A stretch of 64,000 nt of DNA from Piscinibacter gummiphilus (GTDB lineage: Bacteria > Pseudomonadota > Gammaproteobacteria > Burkholderiales > Burkholderiaceae_C): NCBI RefSeq assembly GCF_002116905.1, contig NZ_CP015118.1, positions 4,092,001 through 4,156,000 of the forward strand, given 5' to 3'. Below, piece by piece: positions 34,275 to 42,241 of the stretch. Every line of letters begins with the position of its first letter. The first letter of the stretch is position 1. Below the pieces are notes generated by a model. The model ran no database searches. It saw only the letters and a list, made by a program, of their open reading frames with translations, and was not told the origin of the DNA. The translations under genes were made by a program, and so were the position numbers.

Positions 34275-35159
34275 ATGCGAATCCGGTTCGTGCAGGACAT
34301 CTTCGATCGACTCAGGGGCAAGAACACGGTGGGCCGCGGCCTGGCCGTGACGGTGACCGACACGCAGGACACCGGCATCGACCGCCTGTTCGAGACCTTC
34401 CCGTCCGCGGGGTTCGAGATCAACGGCCGCACGCGGAAGCACCTGACGAACGTGAACGCCGACCGCGGTGTCACCGAGCAGACGCTGTCGCTGCTGTGCA
34501 AGCAGTTCCCGTCGAACCGCACCGGCATCAAGGTGCTGAACGTGGGCTGCGGCAAGAAGAACCAGATGGACTTCCTGGCCGCACTCGGGTTCGAAGCCTA
34601 CGGCGTCGACTTCGACATCGACGAGGACTCGGAACACATCCGCTTCCACGACCTGAACACGCAGGACGACCTGCCCTTCGGCGACCTGCGCTTCGACGCC
34701 GTGATCTGCCAGGAGATCATCGAGCACATCGAGAACCCGTGGCTGCTGTTCCGCAAGGTCAAGAAGGTGCTGAAGACCGGCGGCACGCTGATCGTCACCA
34801 CGCCCAACATCTCGTCGAACCACAGCAAGCGCGTGTTCAACGGCAACAACGTGGGCTTCTTCGCCTACTTCGACCCGGTGAACCTCTGGCAGCACATCAA
34901 CCCGATCCCGTACTGGGAGATGATCCACATCGCCACGTTCAACGGGTTCGAGACGCTCGGGCTGTCCGGCAACAACGAGTTCTACGTCACCTACACGCCG
35001 AAGAAGGCGGGCGCGCAGCGCGACGCCACGATCCAGAACAACGACGTGCTGCACTACCTGCTGCGGAACACGAACGAGGACATCCGGCTCTACAGCCCGG
35101 TGCCCACGCACAACTACGACTGGTCGGCCGGGGCGCGCACCGCGCGGACGGAACCCTGA
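34275..35159 (+). CDS. class I SAM-dependent methyltransferase
   Basis: This is 294 residues. The SAM-binding motif I is 'VLNVGCGKKNQMDFLAALGFEAYGVDFD' (near 82-110). The acidic motif II and post-motifs are 'LRFDAVICQEIIEHIENPWLLFRKVKKVLKTGGTLIVTTPNI' (near 138-178). This is the UbiE/type-11 class with an N-terminal extension of about 75 residues and a C-terminal cap. It resembles lipopolysaccharide or small-molecule methyltransferases, but the acceptor is unknown. Confidence 0.88.
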   Translation: MRIRFVQDIFDRLRGKNTVGRGLAVTVTDTQDTGIDRLFETFPSAGFEINGRTRKHLTNVNADRGVTEQTLSLLCKQFPSNRTGIKVLNVGCGKKNQMDFLAALGFEAYGVDFDIDEDSEHIRFHDLNTQDDLPFGDLRFDAVICQEIIEHIENPWLLFRKVKKVLKTGGTLIVTTPNISSNHSKRVFNGNNVGFFAYFDPVNLWQHINPIPYWEMIHIATFNGFETLGLSGNNEFYVTYTPKKAGAQRDATIQNNDVLHYLLRNTNEDIRLYSPVPTHNYDWSAGARTARTEP

Positions 35160-35198
35160 CCCGAACCCTGGTGCAGCCCGTCGCTGCTCACCGGATCC

Positions 35199-35696
35199 TC
35201 AGGCCGCGCGCCTCGACGCGCGGCGCTCCAGCACCTGCAGCGTGTACCCCACGACGAAGAGGGCCAGCCAGACCAGCAGCGACAGCCGCACCAGCGGATC
35301 TTCCGGCCCCGTCGCCAGGGGCCGGGCCATCGGCACCCGCGTGAGGGTTTCGTTGATCCCCGGCACGAGCAGCAGGAAGAAGCTGAAGGACAGCCCGAAC
35401 GTCTGCAGGTGTGCCCCCAGCCGGCCGAGGAACGCGAGCCGCGGCACGAGCAGCGCCCCACCGAAGGCGGCCAGCAGCGCCAGCACGCCGAGGACGTGGC
35501 CCGGGTTCACGCCCGCCGTGCTGGACAGGCCGAACGCCGTGAACACCGACAGCGCGAGCCCGGCGAGGTAGAGCTTCCCGGACGGTGCGGCCGGCTCGAT
35601 GCGATGGAAACGAACGAAGGCGTACAGGCCGGTCACGAGCGGAGCCAGGCTGATCAGGGTGTGCACGACGCCCAGGGGTGAAAGGGGGTGAGGCAT
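35199..35696 (-). CDS. four/five-helix membrane protein under TetR control
   Basis: This is 165 residues and almost entirely hydrophobic. Helices lie near residues 5-25, 42-60, 66-88, 93-113 and 135-155. Conserved-looking polar residues within helices include 'PLSPLGVVHTLISLAPLVTG' and 'LSSTAGVNPGHVLG'. It resembles small DUF2306-like membrane proteins, but I am not sure of the family. A palindrome matching the TetR operator (35729-35744) lies 33 bp upstream, so the TetR gene that follows probably represses it. Confidence 0.75.
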   Translation of the reverse strand: MPHPLSPLGVVHTLISLAPLVTGLYAFVRFHRIEPAAPSGKLYLAGLALSVFTAFGLSSTAGVNPGHVLGVLALLAAFGGALLVPRLAFLGRLGAHLQTFGLSFSFFLLLVPGINETLTRVPMARPLATGPEDPLVRLSLLVWLALFVVGYTLQVLERRASRRAA

Positions 35697-35728
35697 GTCG
35701 AAGTTCCGAAGGTTGAAGGGATCGCAAA

Positions 35729-35744
35729 TCTACTAGTTGGTAGA
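35729..35744. promoter_or_regulatory. TetR operator copy before the membrane-protein gene
   Basis: TCTACTAGTTGGTAGA is an imperfect palindrome with the same core (CTAC-A-GTTGGTAG) as the site at 36411-36428 in front of tetR. Two copies flanking the regulator gene make a local two-promoter regulon likely. Confidence 0.75.
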
Positions 35745-35795
35745 CAGCGCAGGCAAATGAAAGGCGGCTCGCGCCGCCCTCGGGGAAAGAGAAGG

Positions 35796-36383
35796 TCAGG
35801 CCGCCTGGGTCAGCTTCAGGATGGCCGGCTGGACGATGGTCGCGAAGGCCTTGGGGTCACCCAGCGCACGGGCCATCAGCATCGCTCCGTGCACGACGGC
35901 CATGAACGCGCGGGCCGACATGGCGGGACTGTTGAGCAGATGGAACTGGTCGGCCGCGGCACCGCGCTTGAGCACCCCGGCGAGCCACGCGTTCAGGTCG
36001 TGGAAATGCGCCTGCACTTCCGCCGCCACGTCCTCGGGCAAGGTAGGCAATTCAGTCGCGAGCATGGCGCAGATGCAGAACGGCGATTCGCCGCTCCGGA
36101 TGCAGGCCGCCCAGTAGTCCGCGTAGGCGTTGAGTTCCGACAGCGGGTCGTCGAACTGCTGCTCCAGCGACGCCAGCCCGGCCCGGGCTTCGCCGCGGTA
36201 CAGCGAGACGACGGTCTTCACGAGCACCGCCTTGCTCGGGAAGTGGTGGTGGATGCTGGCCTTGGCGATGTTGACCCGCGCCGCGAGGTCGGCATAGCTG
36301 AAGCTGTTGTAGCCGCCCGCGACCAGCAGCGAGCGCGTGTGGGCGACGATCTCGGCGGCCTTGGGAGAAAGTTCTGCGGACAT
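35796..36383 (-). CDS. TetR/AcrR-family transcriptional regulator
   Basis: This is 195 residues. The helix-turn-helix 'FSYADLAARVNIAKASIHHHFPSKAVLVKTVVSLYRG' is at residues 28-64. The ligand domain has several cysteines ('SPFCICAMLATELPTLP'), as in NemR/YxaF-like electrophile-sensing regulators; sensing by Cys is inference. Two matching palindromes, one before this gene and one before the neighbouring membrane-protein gene, are its likely binding sites. Confidence 0.92.
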   Translation of the reverse strand: MSAELSPKAAEIVAHTRSLLVAGGYNSFSYADLAARVNIAKASIHHHFPSKAVLVKTVVSLYRGEARAGLASLEQQFDDPLSELNAYADYWAACIRSGESPFCICAMLATELPTLPEDVAAEVQAHFHDLNAWLAGVLKRGAAADQFHLLNSPAMSARAFMAVVHGAMLMARALGDPKAFATIVQPAILKLTQAA

Positions 36384-36410
36384 GGGATCGGTGCGATGGA
36401 TCGGCCGCCA

Positions 36411-36428
36411 GCCTACCAGTTGGTAGGC
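36411..36428. promoter_or_regulatory. TetR operator upstream of its own gene
   Basis: GCCTACCA-GT-TGGTAGGC is a perfect 8-bp inverted repeat, 28 bp upstream of the TetR start codon. The half site TGGTAG(G/A)C/A is shared with the palindrome at 35729. Confidence 0.85.
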
Positions 36429-36434
36429 AACGTG

Positions 36435-37340
36435 TCAAAGCCCCGGATCGGACCGGCGTTCGTGGACGAGGTCGATCAGCGCGCGCAAGCCCGCCGGAAC
36501 GTGGCGATGGCCGGAGTAGTAGAGGCACAGCCCCGGATACGGCGCCATGTCGCCGGCCAGCACCTGCTCCACCCGCCCGTCGGCCAGGTCGGCCGCGACG
36601 TACCATTCGGCCAGTTGCGCCAGCCCCAGGTGACCCAGCACGGCCTCGCGCATCAGCAGCGGGGCGTCGAGGATCAGCGCCCCGGGCACGTCGACATGAA
36701 CCGGCTTGCCCTTGCGGACGAAGTCCCAGGGCGACGGCGCACCGCTGGGCAAACGCGCCCGGATGCACTGGTGCCGGGCCAGGTCGGCGAGCGTCTCCGG
36801 CCTGGGAACGCGGGCGAAGTACTGCGGCGAACCCACCACCACCATGGGCACGTCCGGCCCGAGGGGCACGCGGATCATGTCGCGCGGCACGAGCGGGCCC
36901 GGGCGCAGGCCGGCGTCGAATCCCTCGGCGACGATGTCCAGCATGCGGCCTTCGGTGACGAGGTCGAGCGTCATGCCCGGGTGGCGCCGCAGGTATTCGG
37001 CCATGACGGGCTGGAAGGCCATCAGTGCCGCGCCCAGCGAGCTGTTGATGCGCAGCGTGCCCGTGGGCGTGGCCTGGCGGTCGTTCACCGCGGCCATCGC
37101 GTCCCGGATCTGCTTGACCGCCGGTTCGACCTGGCCCGCGAACTGCCGCCCCGCCTGCGTCAGCGACACGCTGCGCGTGGTGCGATGGAACAGCCGCGTG
37201 CCGAGCCGGGCCTCCAGGTTCGCGACGGCGCTGCTCACCGCCGACGTGGACATCTCGAGCTCCAGCGCCGCGGCGCGGAAGCTCTGCCGGCGGGCCACCG
37301 CCAGCACGACTTCGAGTTCGGTGAGGCCGCTCTTGTGCAT
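36435..37340 (-). CDS. LysR-family transcriptional regulator
   Basis: This is 301 residues. The DNA-binding part is 'LTELEVVLAVARRQSFRAAALELEMSTSAVSSAVANLEARLGTRLFHRTTRSVSL' (residues 6-60), followed by the substrate-binding domain. It is divergent from the aldehyde dehydrogenase gene, 100 bp away. The perfect palindrome GGATGACTCATCC at 37355-37367 lies between them and is its likely site. Confidence 0.93.
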   Translation of the reverse strand: MHKSGLTELEVVLAVARRQSFRAAALELEMSTSAVSSAVANLEARLGTRLFHRTTRSVSLTQAGRQFAGQVEPAVKQIRDAMAAVNDRQATPTGTLRINSSLGAALMAFQPVMAEYLRRHPGMTLDLVTEGRMLDIVAEGFDAGLRPGPLVPRDMIRVPLGPDVPMVVVGSPQYFARVPRPETLADLARHQCIRARLPSGAPSPWDFVRKGKPVHVDVPGALILDAPLLMREAVLGHLGLAQLAEWYVAADLADGRVEQVLAGDMAPYPGLCLYYSGHRHVPAGLRALIDLVHERRSDPGL

Positions 37341-37354
37341 TGTCCTGATTTCCC

Positions 37355-37367
37355 GGATGACTCATCC
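37355..37367. promoter_or_regulatory. palindrome between LysR and aldehyde dehydrogenase genes
   Basis: GGATGA-C-TCATCC is a perfect inverted repeat with one central base. It is 15 bp upstream of the LysR start and 74 bp upstream of the dehydrogenase start, a fitting place for a LysR binding site controlling both. Confidence 0.55.
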
Positions 37368-37440
37368 TGCGCTGGCCATCTTATCAAGACAGTCCCCGGC
37401 TCCTAGAGTTCCACCATCGCTTCAACCGGAAGACCCTGAC

Positions 37441-38859
37441 ATGCGCCACTTCGACCACGCCTACATCGGCGGCCGCTTCGTTCCCGTGCTGGGAACCGAA
37501 ACCCTGCAGACCCTCGATCCCACGACGGAACGGGTCATCGGCACCGCCACGCTCGCGAACCGCGAAGACGCGCGGCGGGCCATCGCGGCCGCCCGCGACG
37601 CCCAGCGCACGCTCGGCCGCACCACCAAGGCCGAACGCATCTCGATGCTGAAGCGCCTCCAGGCCGCCGTGCTGGCGCGCACGGACGACATCCGCGACGC
37701 CACGCTCGACGAGTACGGCGGTCCGCTCTCGCGCGCCCGGTGGGTCAGCCAGTACGCCTCGCAGTCGTTCGCGAACGCGATCGCCGTGCTCGAGGACTAC
37801 GACTTCGTCCGCCAGGTCGGCCACGCCGAGGTGGTGATGGAACCGGTGGGCGTGTCCGCGCTCATCGTGCCGTGGAACAGCGTGGCCGGCACGATGTGCA
37901 GCAAGCTGGCCTCGGCCCTCGCGGCCGGCTGCGCCTCCATCATCAAGCCCAGCGAGTTCAGCCCGCTGCAGACCCGCGTGGTGGCCGAGACCTTCCACGA
38001 CGCGGACCTGCCGCCCGGGGTCGTCAACGTGCTGCTGGGCCGAGGCGGCGACGTGGGCGACGAACTGAGCACGAACCCCGACGTCGCGAGGATCTCGTTC
38101 ACGGGCTCCACGCCCACCGGCAAGCTCATCGCACGTGCGGCCGTCGACACGATGAAGCGCGTGAGCCTCGCGCTGACCGGCAAGTCGGCCACCGTGCTGC
38201 TGGACGACGCGGACTTCCGGACCACCGTGCCCCTCGCCCTGAACGCGGCCTTCATGAACAACGGCCAGGCCTGTGTCGCGGGCACCCGCCTGCTGGTGCC
38301 GCGCGCCCGCCAGGCCGAGGTGCTCGACCTCGTGCGGCAGGCCGTCGCCGCGCTGCGCGTGGGCAATCCCCGCGACCCCGAAACCGCCATCGGCCCGATG
38401 GCCAGCCGCGCCCAGTACGACCGCATCCAGCACTACATCCGCCTCGGCCTCGAGGAGGGTGCCACGCTGGTGACCGGCGGCGAAGGCCGACCGCAAGGAC
38501 TGGACGCCGGCTGGTTCGTGAAGCCGACCGTGTTCGCCGACGTGCACGGCGGCATGGCCATCGCCCGCGACGAGATCTTCGGTCCGGTGCTGTCCATCCT
38601 GGCGTACGACGACGAGGACGACGCGGTGCGCATCGCCAACGACTCCGCCTACGGCCTGCAGGCCTACGTGTTCTCGTCACAGCCGGAGCGCGCCCGCCGC
38701 GTGGCGATGCGGCTCGACGTGGGGAGCGTGCTGATCAACCGCATCGCCCCGGACGTGCTGGCGCCCCTGGGCGGCACCAAGCAGTCGGGCGTGGGCCGCG
38801 AGCTGGGGCGATTCGGCTTCGAATCGTTCCTCGAGCCGAAGGCCCTCGTGACGGACTAA
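37441..38859 (+). CDS. aldehyde dehydrogenase family protein with substituted general-base Glu
   Basis: This is 472 residues from ATG 37441. The NAD-binding 'IVPWNSV' and 'KPSEFSPL' motifs and 'FTGSTPTGK' are present. The catalytic Cys278 is in 'NNGQACVAGTR'. The usual general base, Glu in ELGGKS 34 residues before Cys, is replaced: the motif reads ALTGKS with Ala244. 'EIFGPVLSI' and 'GVGRELGRFG' complete the fold. The enzyme may still acylate or use another base, or have altered chemistry. It is divergent from a LysR gene; the substrate is unknown. Confidence 0.9.
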   Translation: MRHFDHAYIGGRFVPVLGTETLQTLDPTTERVIGTATLANREDARRAIAAARDAQRTLGRTTKAERISMLKRLQAAVLARTDDIRDATLDEYGGPLSRARWVSQYASQSFANAIAVLEDYDFVRQVGHAEVVMEPVGVSALIVPWNSVAGTMCSKLASALAAGCASIIKPSEFSPLQTRVVAETFHDADLPPGVVNVLLGRGGDVGDELSTNPDVARISFTGSTPTGKLIARAAVDTMKRVSLALTGKSATVLLDDADFRTTVPLALNAAFMNNGQACVAGTRLLVPRARQAEVLDLVRQAVAALRVGNPRDPETAIGPMASRAQYDRIQHYIRLGLEEGATLVTGGEGRPQGLDAGWFVKPTVFADVHGGMAIARDEIFGPVLSILAYDDEDDAVRIANDSAYGLQAYVFSSQPERARRVAMRLDVGSVLINRIAPDVLAPLGGTKQSGVGRELGRFGFESFLEPKALVTD

Positions 38860-39470
38860 GCCGGCACGTCGAAGGCGTCCCGGGCCCGCGCGACCTGCTT
38901 CGCCACCACACAGCCGGTCGCGTGGTCGTTCACGAGGCCCATGGCCTGCATGAACGCGTAGACCGTCGTCGGGCCCACGAACTTCCAGCCGCGCTTCTTC
39001 AGGTCCTTGGCCAGCGCCACGGCCTCGGGCGCGGTGGTGACGGTCTGCGGTTCCGCCGCGCTGGCGGGGTCGATCTCGAACCGCCAGAAGTAGGCGGCCA
39101 GCGACCCGTGCTCCGCCTGCAGTTCCACGGCCCGCGCGGCGTTGTGGATCACCGCCTCGATCTTCCCGCGGTGGCGCACGATGCCTTCGTCCTGCAGCAG
39201 GCGGGCGACGTCCTTCTCGCCGAAGCGGGCCACGCGGCGGAAGTCGAAGCCGTCGAACGCCCGCCGGAAGTTCTCACGCTTGGCGAGGATGGTTCGCCAG
39301 CTCAGGCCCGACTGGAACGCCTCCAGGCAGATCTTCTCGAACAGCCGCGTGTCGTCCGCGACCGGGAAGCCCCACTCGCGGTCGTGGTACGCCTCGAACT
39401 CCGGCGCCGCCGCGCACCAGCGGCAGCGCGGCTGGCCGTCGGTGCCGGTGACCGTCATCGCCTGGCTCAT
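38856..39470 (-). CDS. tag: DNA-3-methyladenine glycosylase I
   Basis: This is 204 residues from ATG 39470, overlapping the upstream stop by ATGA. It has the Tag zinc-binding pattern: 'CRWCAAAPEFEAYHDREWGFPV' near residues 16-38 and the C-terminal 'NDHATGCVV' near 182. It also has 'FEKICLEAFQSGLSWRTILAKRENFRRAF' near 45 and the catalytic-region 'WKFVGPTTVYAFMQAMGLVNDH'. It removes 3-methyladenine from alkylated DNA. It is the third gene of tetR-yciI-tag. Its stop codon overlaps the stop of the convergent aldehyde dehydrogenase. Confidence 0.95.
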   Translation of the reverse strand: MSQAMTVTGTDGQPRCRWCAAAPEFEAYHDREWGFPVADDTRLFEKICLEAFQSGLSWRTILAKRENFRRAFDGFDFRRVARFGEKDVARLLQDEGIVRHRGKIEAVIHNAARAVELQAEHGSLAAYFWRFEIDPASAAEPQTVTTAPEAVALAKDLKKRGWKFVGPTTVYAFMQAMGLVNDHATGCVVAKQVARARDAFDVPA

Positions 39471-39766
39471 GCCGCGGCCCGCAGCAGGTCGGCCATCCCC
39501 GCCGACAGGCGCGACGGCGACACGGCATGCACCTCGGCCGTCACCACGCCATGGACCACGAACGGGTCCTGCCAGACCCGGGCCTGCACCTCGGCGCTGT
39601 CCGCGTTCCCCGCGAGCACGACCCCGCCCTGCGCGTTGTCGAGCGACCCCGCCACCAGGAAGACCCCGTCGTCGAGCCCCTGCTGGATCCACTGGTTGTG
39701 CCCGGCCATCCACTGGCCCGCCTGGGACCGGTTGGGGCCGAACCGGAGAAAGATGATGAACAACAT
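39467..39766 (-). CDS. YciI-like protein
   Basis: This is 99 residues. 'MLFIIFLRFGPNRSQAGQWMAGHNQWIQQGLDDGVFLVAGSL' and the conserved His/Asp pair (GHNQW, and 'RVWQDPFVVHGVVTAEVHAV' near residue 66) mark the YciI dimeric alpha-beta barrel family. Its biochemical role is unclear, though some members have hydrolase- or dehalogenase-like activity. It lies 13 bp after the tetR gene and overlaps tag, so the three form one operon. Confidence 0.88.
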   Translation of the reverse strand: MLFIIFLRFGPNRSQAGQWMAGHNQWIQQGLDDGVFLVAGSLDNAQGGVVLAGNADSAEVQARVWQDPFVVHGVVTAEVHAVSPSRLSAGMADLLRAAA

Positions 39767-39779
39767 GGGACGTGTCCGT

Positions 39780-40391
39780 TCAGGAGTGGGTGTTCTTCGC
39801 GCGCCGCGCGCGTGTGGCGGTCGGCTTCGGGGCCAGCGAGGCCAGCCACGCGTCGATCCGCTCGACCTCGTGCCGGATGAAGGCCTCGTCGTGGAAGGCA
39901 TTGGCCAGCGCGGCAATGCCCTGGCTGCGCGACAGCAGGTGCATCGCGAGCGCATCGGCGTCGCCGGCGTGGCCGAGCGCCTCGAACTGCTCGCGCAGCC
40001 AGTCGCGGAACTGGCCGAAGATCATCGCGGCGTTGCCCGAGGCCGGGTGCGCCGACTTCGCGAGCTCGGCGCACAACGTGCCCACGGGGCAGCCGTGGTG
40101 CTGGATCGCCTCGCGGTTGTGGATCAGCATCTCGGCGAAACAGCGCAACCGGTCGAGCGGCGTGGGCGCGAGCGCCGTCCACTCGTCCAGCATCGCCTGG
40201 GTGCGTGCCGCACGCAACGCGATCACCGCGTCGAGGATCTCGTCCTTCGTCTTGAAGTGGTAGTAGAAGTTGCCGCGCGACAGCCCGACCGCATCGGCGA
40301 TGCCGGCGAACGAGGTCTTCTCGAAGCCGCGCTGGTAGAACAGCGCATCGGCCGCTTCGACGATGCGGTCCCGCGTGGTGGCGACGGTCAT
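39780..40391 (-). CDS. TetR/AcrR-family regulator of the yciI-tag operon
   Basis: This is 203 residues. The helix-turn-helix 'TSFAGIADAVGLSRGNFYYHFKTKDEILDAVIALR' is at residues 27-60. The C-terminal ligand domain contains 'HHGCPVGTLCAELAK', two cysteines in a setting seen in NemR-type regulators. It heads the operon with yciI and tag. A 40-bp inverted repeat starts 10 bp upstream and should be its operator. Confidence 0.92.
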   Translation of the reverse strand: MTVATTRDRIVEAADALFYQRGFEKTSFAGIADAVGLSRGNFYYHFKTKDEILDAVIALRAARTQAMLDEWTALAPTPLDRLRCFAEMLIHNREAIQHHGCPVGTLCAELAKSAHPASGNAAMIFGQFRDWLREQFEALGHAGDADALAMHLLSRSQGIAALANAFHDEAFIRHEVERIDAWLASLAPKPTATRARRAKNTHS

Positions 40392-40400
40392 GGGGAGCGA

Positions 40401-40440
40401 TTAGGGCAACTGTCCTACGATCTTAGGACAATTGCCCTAG
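40401..40440. promoter_or_regulatory. 40-bp inverted repeat, operator of the tetR-yciI-tag operon
   Basis: TTAGGGCAACTGTCCTA and TTAGGACAATTGCCCTAG are near-perfect inverted arms. The inner core TGTCCTA-CGATCT-TAGGACA (40411-40430) is fully symmetric. It lies immediately upstream of the tetR start (40391) and overlaps the 3' end of the next gene. Its two nested dyads would accommodate two TetR dimers. Confidence 0.85.
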
Positions 40441-40925
40441 CGCATCAACTCCCTCGCCCCCCCGGCTCGTAGTGCACCCCCGCCGACGCCATGAACCCCT
40501 TGTGATCGAAGTTCGCCCACGCCGCCCCCCCAGCCGAACTGCACGGACCCGTTCGTCATCGACCGTCCCAGCAACCGCTCCAGCGCCCGTTTCAGGAAGG
40601 CGACGTGCCGCAGGCTCGTGCCCTCGGTGGGCCAGCCCTCCTCCTCTTCGTCGTCGGGCAGGGTCACGCCGAGCGTCAGCATCGTCAGCCGCCCCTCGAA
40701 GAAGCACAGCGACATCCCGGCCGGGCGATCGGCCAGGCGCACGTGCGAGAGGCTCACCCACTCGTAGCCGTTGCCGATGTCGCGGCCGCCGCTCACCCAG
40801 CTGGCGAAGTGCTCGCGGAGCGCGCCGATGGACATGGCGGGGGTGATCGCCGCGGGGTGGTCGCCGAGGCGGACGTGGCCGGTCTCGGGATCGATGGCCA
40901 GCGGCGAGGGCTTCGGCAACGCCAC
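40437..40925 (-). CDS. unknown protein downstream of hipA, probable frameshift near its 3' end
   Basis: GTG 40925 starts 1 bp after the hipA stop and gives 162 residues; an upstream extension of the frame only overlaps hipA. The body ('IDPETGHVRLGDHPAAIT', 'MSLCFFEGRLTMLTLGVTLPDDEEEEGWPTEGTSLRHVAFLKRALERLLG') reads as a real soluble protein of unknown family. After a run of seven G (C7 on the given strand, 40525-40531) the frame turns into Gly/Arg-rich filler. One base fewer would give 'WANFDHKGFMASAGVHYEPGG' and a stop. The true C-terminus is probably in that other frame. Confidence 0.6.
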   Translation of the reverse strand: MALPKPSPLAIDPETGHVRLGDHPAAITPAMSIGALREHFASWVSGGRDIGNGYEWVSLSHVRLADRPAGMSLCFFEGRLTMLTLGVTLPDDEEEEGWPTEGTSLRHVAFLKRALERLLGRSMTNGSVQFGWGGGVGELRSQGVHGVGGGALRAGGARELMR

Positions 40926-40926
40926 G

Positions 40927-42240
40927 TCAGCCCCGACCAAACGGACTGCCGCGCCGGCGCCTGACCGGCGCCGACGCGAAGGACGCTGCATCGAAAGCAC
41001 GGCGCTGCCCGTGCAGTTCGTCGCCATCGATGCGTTCGGCCAGGCCCTCGATGTCGCGTGCCGTCACACCCGCCTCGGCGAAGTGCGCCTGCCAGGTGTC
41101 CACCACGGCGATGACGTCCGCGACGTCGGCCGCCGCCTCGGCGGGCAGCAGACCGAAGGCATCGCACTGCGACATGGCGTTCGAGAGCGTCGAATCGCGC
41201 CCCTCGAGGCCGCACGTGAATTCCTGGTAGCCCTGCCCCGAGTTGCTGGGCAGCACGTCGTACGCCGGCGCCAGCGTCAGGCGGCCGTTGGCGAACGGGT
41301 TCACGACCCGCAGGGAATGGTTCTTCTCGTGGTCGTCGGTGTTGTCGACCAGGATGTTGAAGACCATGCGGCGGAAGAGCTCGCGGGCATCGCGCCGATG
41401 GCGGTCGTCCTCGGTGACACCGACGCGGCGCAGGATGCGCGCCAGCTCGGGATAGCCCATGTCGGGCTCGGCCCCGGACGCCGTGGCGGCCCGGATGGCC
41501 GTGCCCGCGGAGACGCTGTGGATGCGGCGGCCGGGTTCACGGTCGAAGCGGCGCACCGCGATGGCGTTGCCCGTGGCGAGGGGAACCATGCGGGTCTCGG
41601 CCACGGTGATGCCCGCGCGGGCCGCAAGGGTCATCGTCGCGTGTTCGACGAGCGGGCTGTCGACGGGTTCGCCGTTGAAGAACTTGATGACCCACTGCTC
41701 GCCGTCGATGTCGATGAGCGCCTTGGGCTTCGCCCCGCCCAGGCTGCCGCCGCCCCGCACGATCTTCGCTTCGACCTCGGTGATGGGCTCCGCCGCATCG
41801 ATCTTGGCCACCACCTCGCTCAGCCGTTGTGCCTGCTCGAGGCGGGGCAGCGGGCTGCCTTCGCGCGGCAGATAGGTGTCCGGCGACGTGGAAACCCCCA
41901 GGGCACCGAACCGATCGTCTCCGGCGTAGAAGAGGTACTCCATCAAGGAGAGGCGCCGGGGCTTGTCGACGAAGCGGATGACCTTCTCGCCCCAGCGGTC
42001 CGGCCTCGCGTCGTCGACGGCGCCCACCGCGCGCTGCGCATCGGCCGAGAGCCGGCCGGGGGGAAGGTGCTCGATGTCCACGAGCGGCAGGTCTTCGCTG
42101 AGCGCGAAACCGGTGTCGAGCCATGCCGTGTCGTAGCGCAGCGAGACGCCCTTGCCGGAAGCAACGAGCTTGAGCGCCCCCACGGGGCGGGGCGCGGCCG
42201 GGTCGCCGAGGTACCAGAGGAACAGGTCGTCGTGGCGCAT
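40927..42240 (-). CDS. hipA: HipA-family serine/threonine kinase toxin
   Basis: This is 437 residues. The HipA N-terminal beta domain is followed by the kinase fold: Gly-rich loop 'GGGSLGGAKPKALI' near residue 163, Lys in 'WVIKFFNGEP' near 182, catalytic Asp in 'NILVDNTDDHEKNHSL' near 300 and 'LAPAYDVLPS' as the metal-binding DFG equivalent. HipA phosphorylates glutamyl-tRNA synthetase or related targets and slows growth. The antitoxin gene ends 2 bp upstream. A third, unknown gene follows 1 bp downstream. Confidence 0.92.
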   Translation of the reverse strand: MRHDDLFLWYLGDPAAPRPVGALKLVASGKGVSLRYDTAWLDTGFALSEDLPLVDIEHLPPGRLSADAQRAVGAVDDARPDRWGEKVIRFVDKPRRLSLMEYLFYAGDDRFGALGVSTSPDTYLPREGSPLPRLEQAQRLSEVVAKIDAAEPITEVEAKIVRGGGSLGGAKPKALIDIDGEQWVIKFFNGEPVDSPLVEHATMTLAARAGITVAETRMVPLATGNAIAVRRFDREPGRRIHSVSAGTAIRAATASGAEPDMGYPELARILRRVGVTEDDRHRRDARELFRRMVFNILVDNTDDHEKNHSLRVVNPFANGRLTLAPAYDVLPSNSGQGYQEFTCGLEGRDSTLSNAMSQCDAFGLLPAEAAADVADVIAVVDTWQAHFAEAGVTARDIEGLAERIDGDELHGQRRAFDAASFASAPVRRRRGSPFGRG

Positions 42241-42241
42241 C

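Noticed and set aside
40926..41027. N-terminal extension of the gene downstream of hipA
   Set aside because: The extra residues are Arg-rich and overlap the hipA 3' end. A GTG at 40925, 1 bp after the hipA stop, is the natural start.
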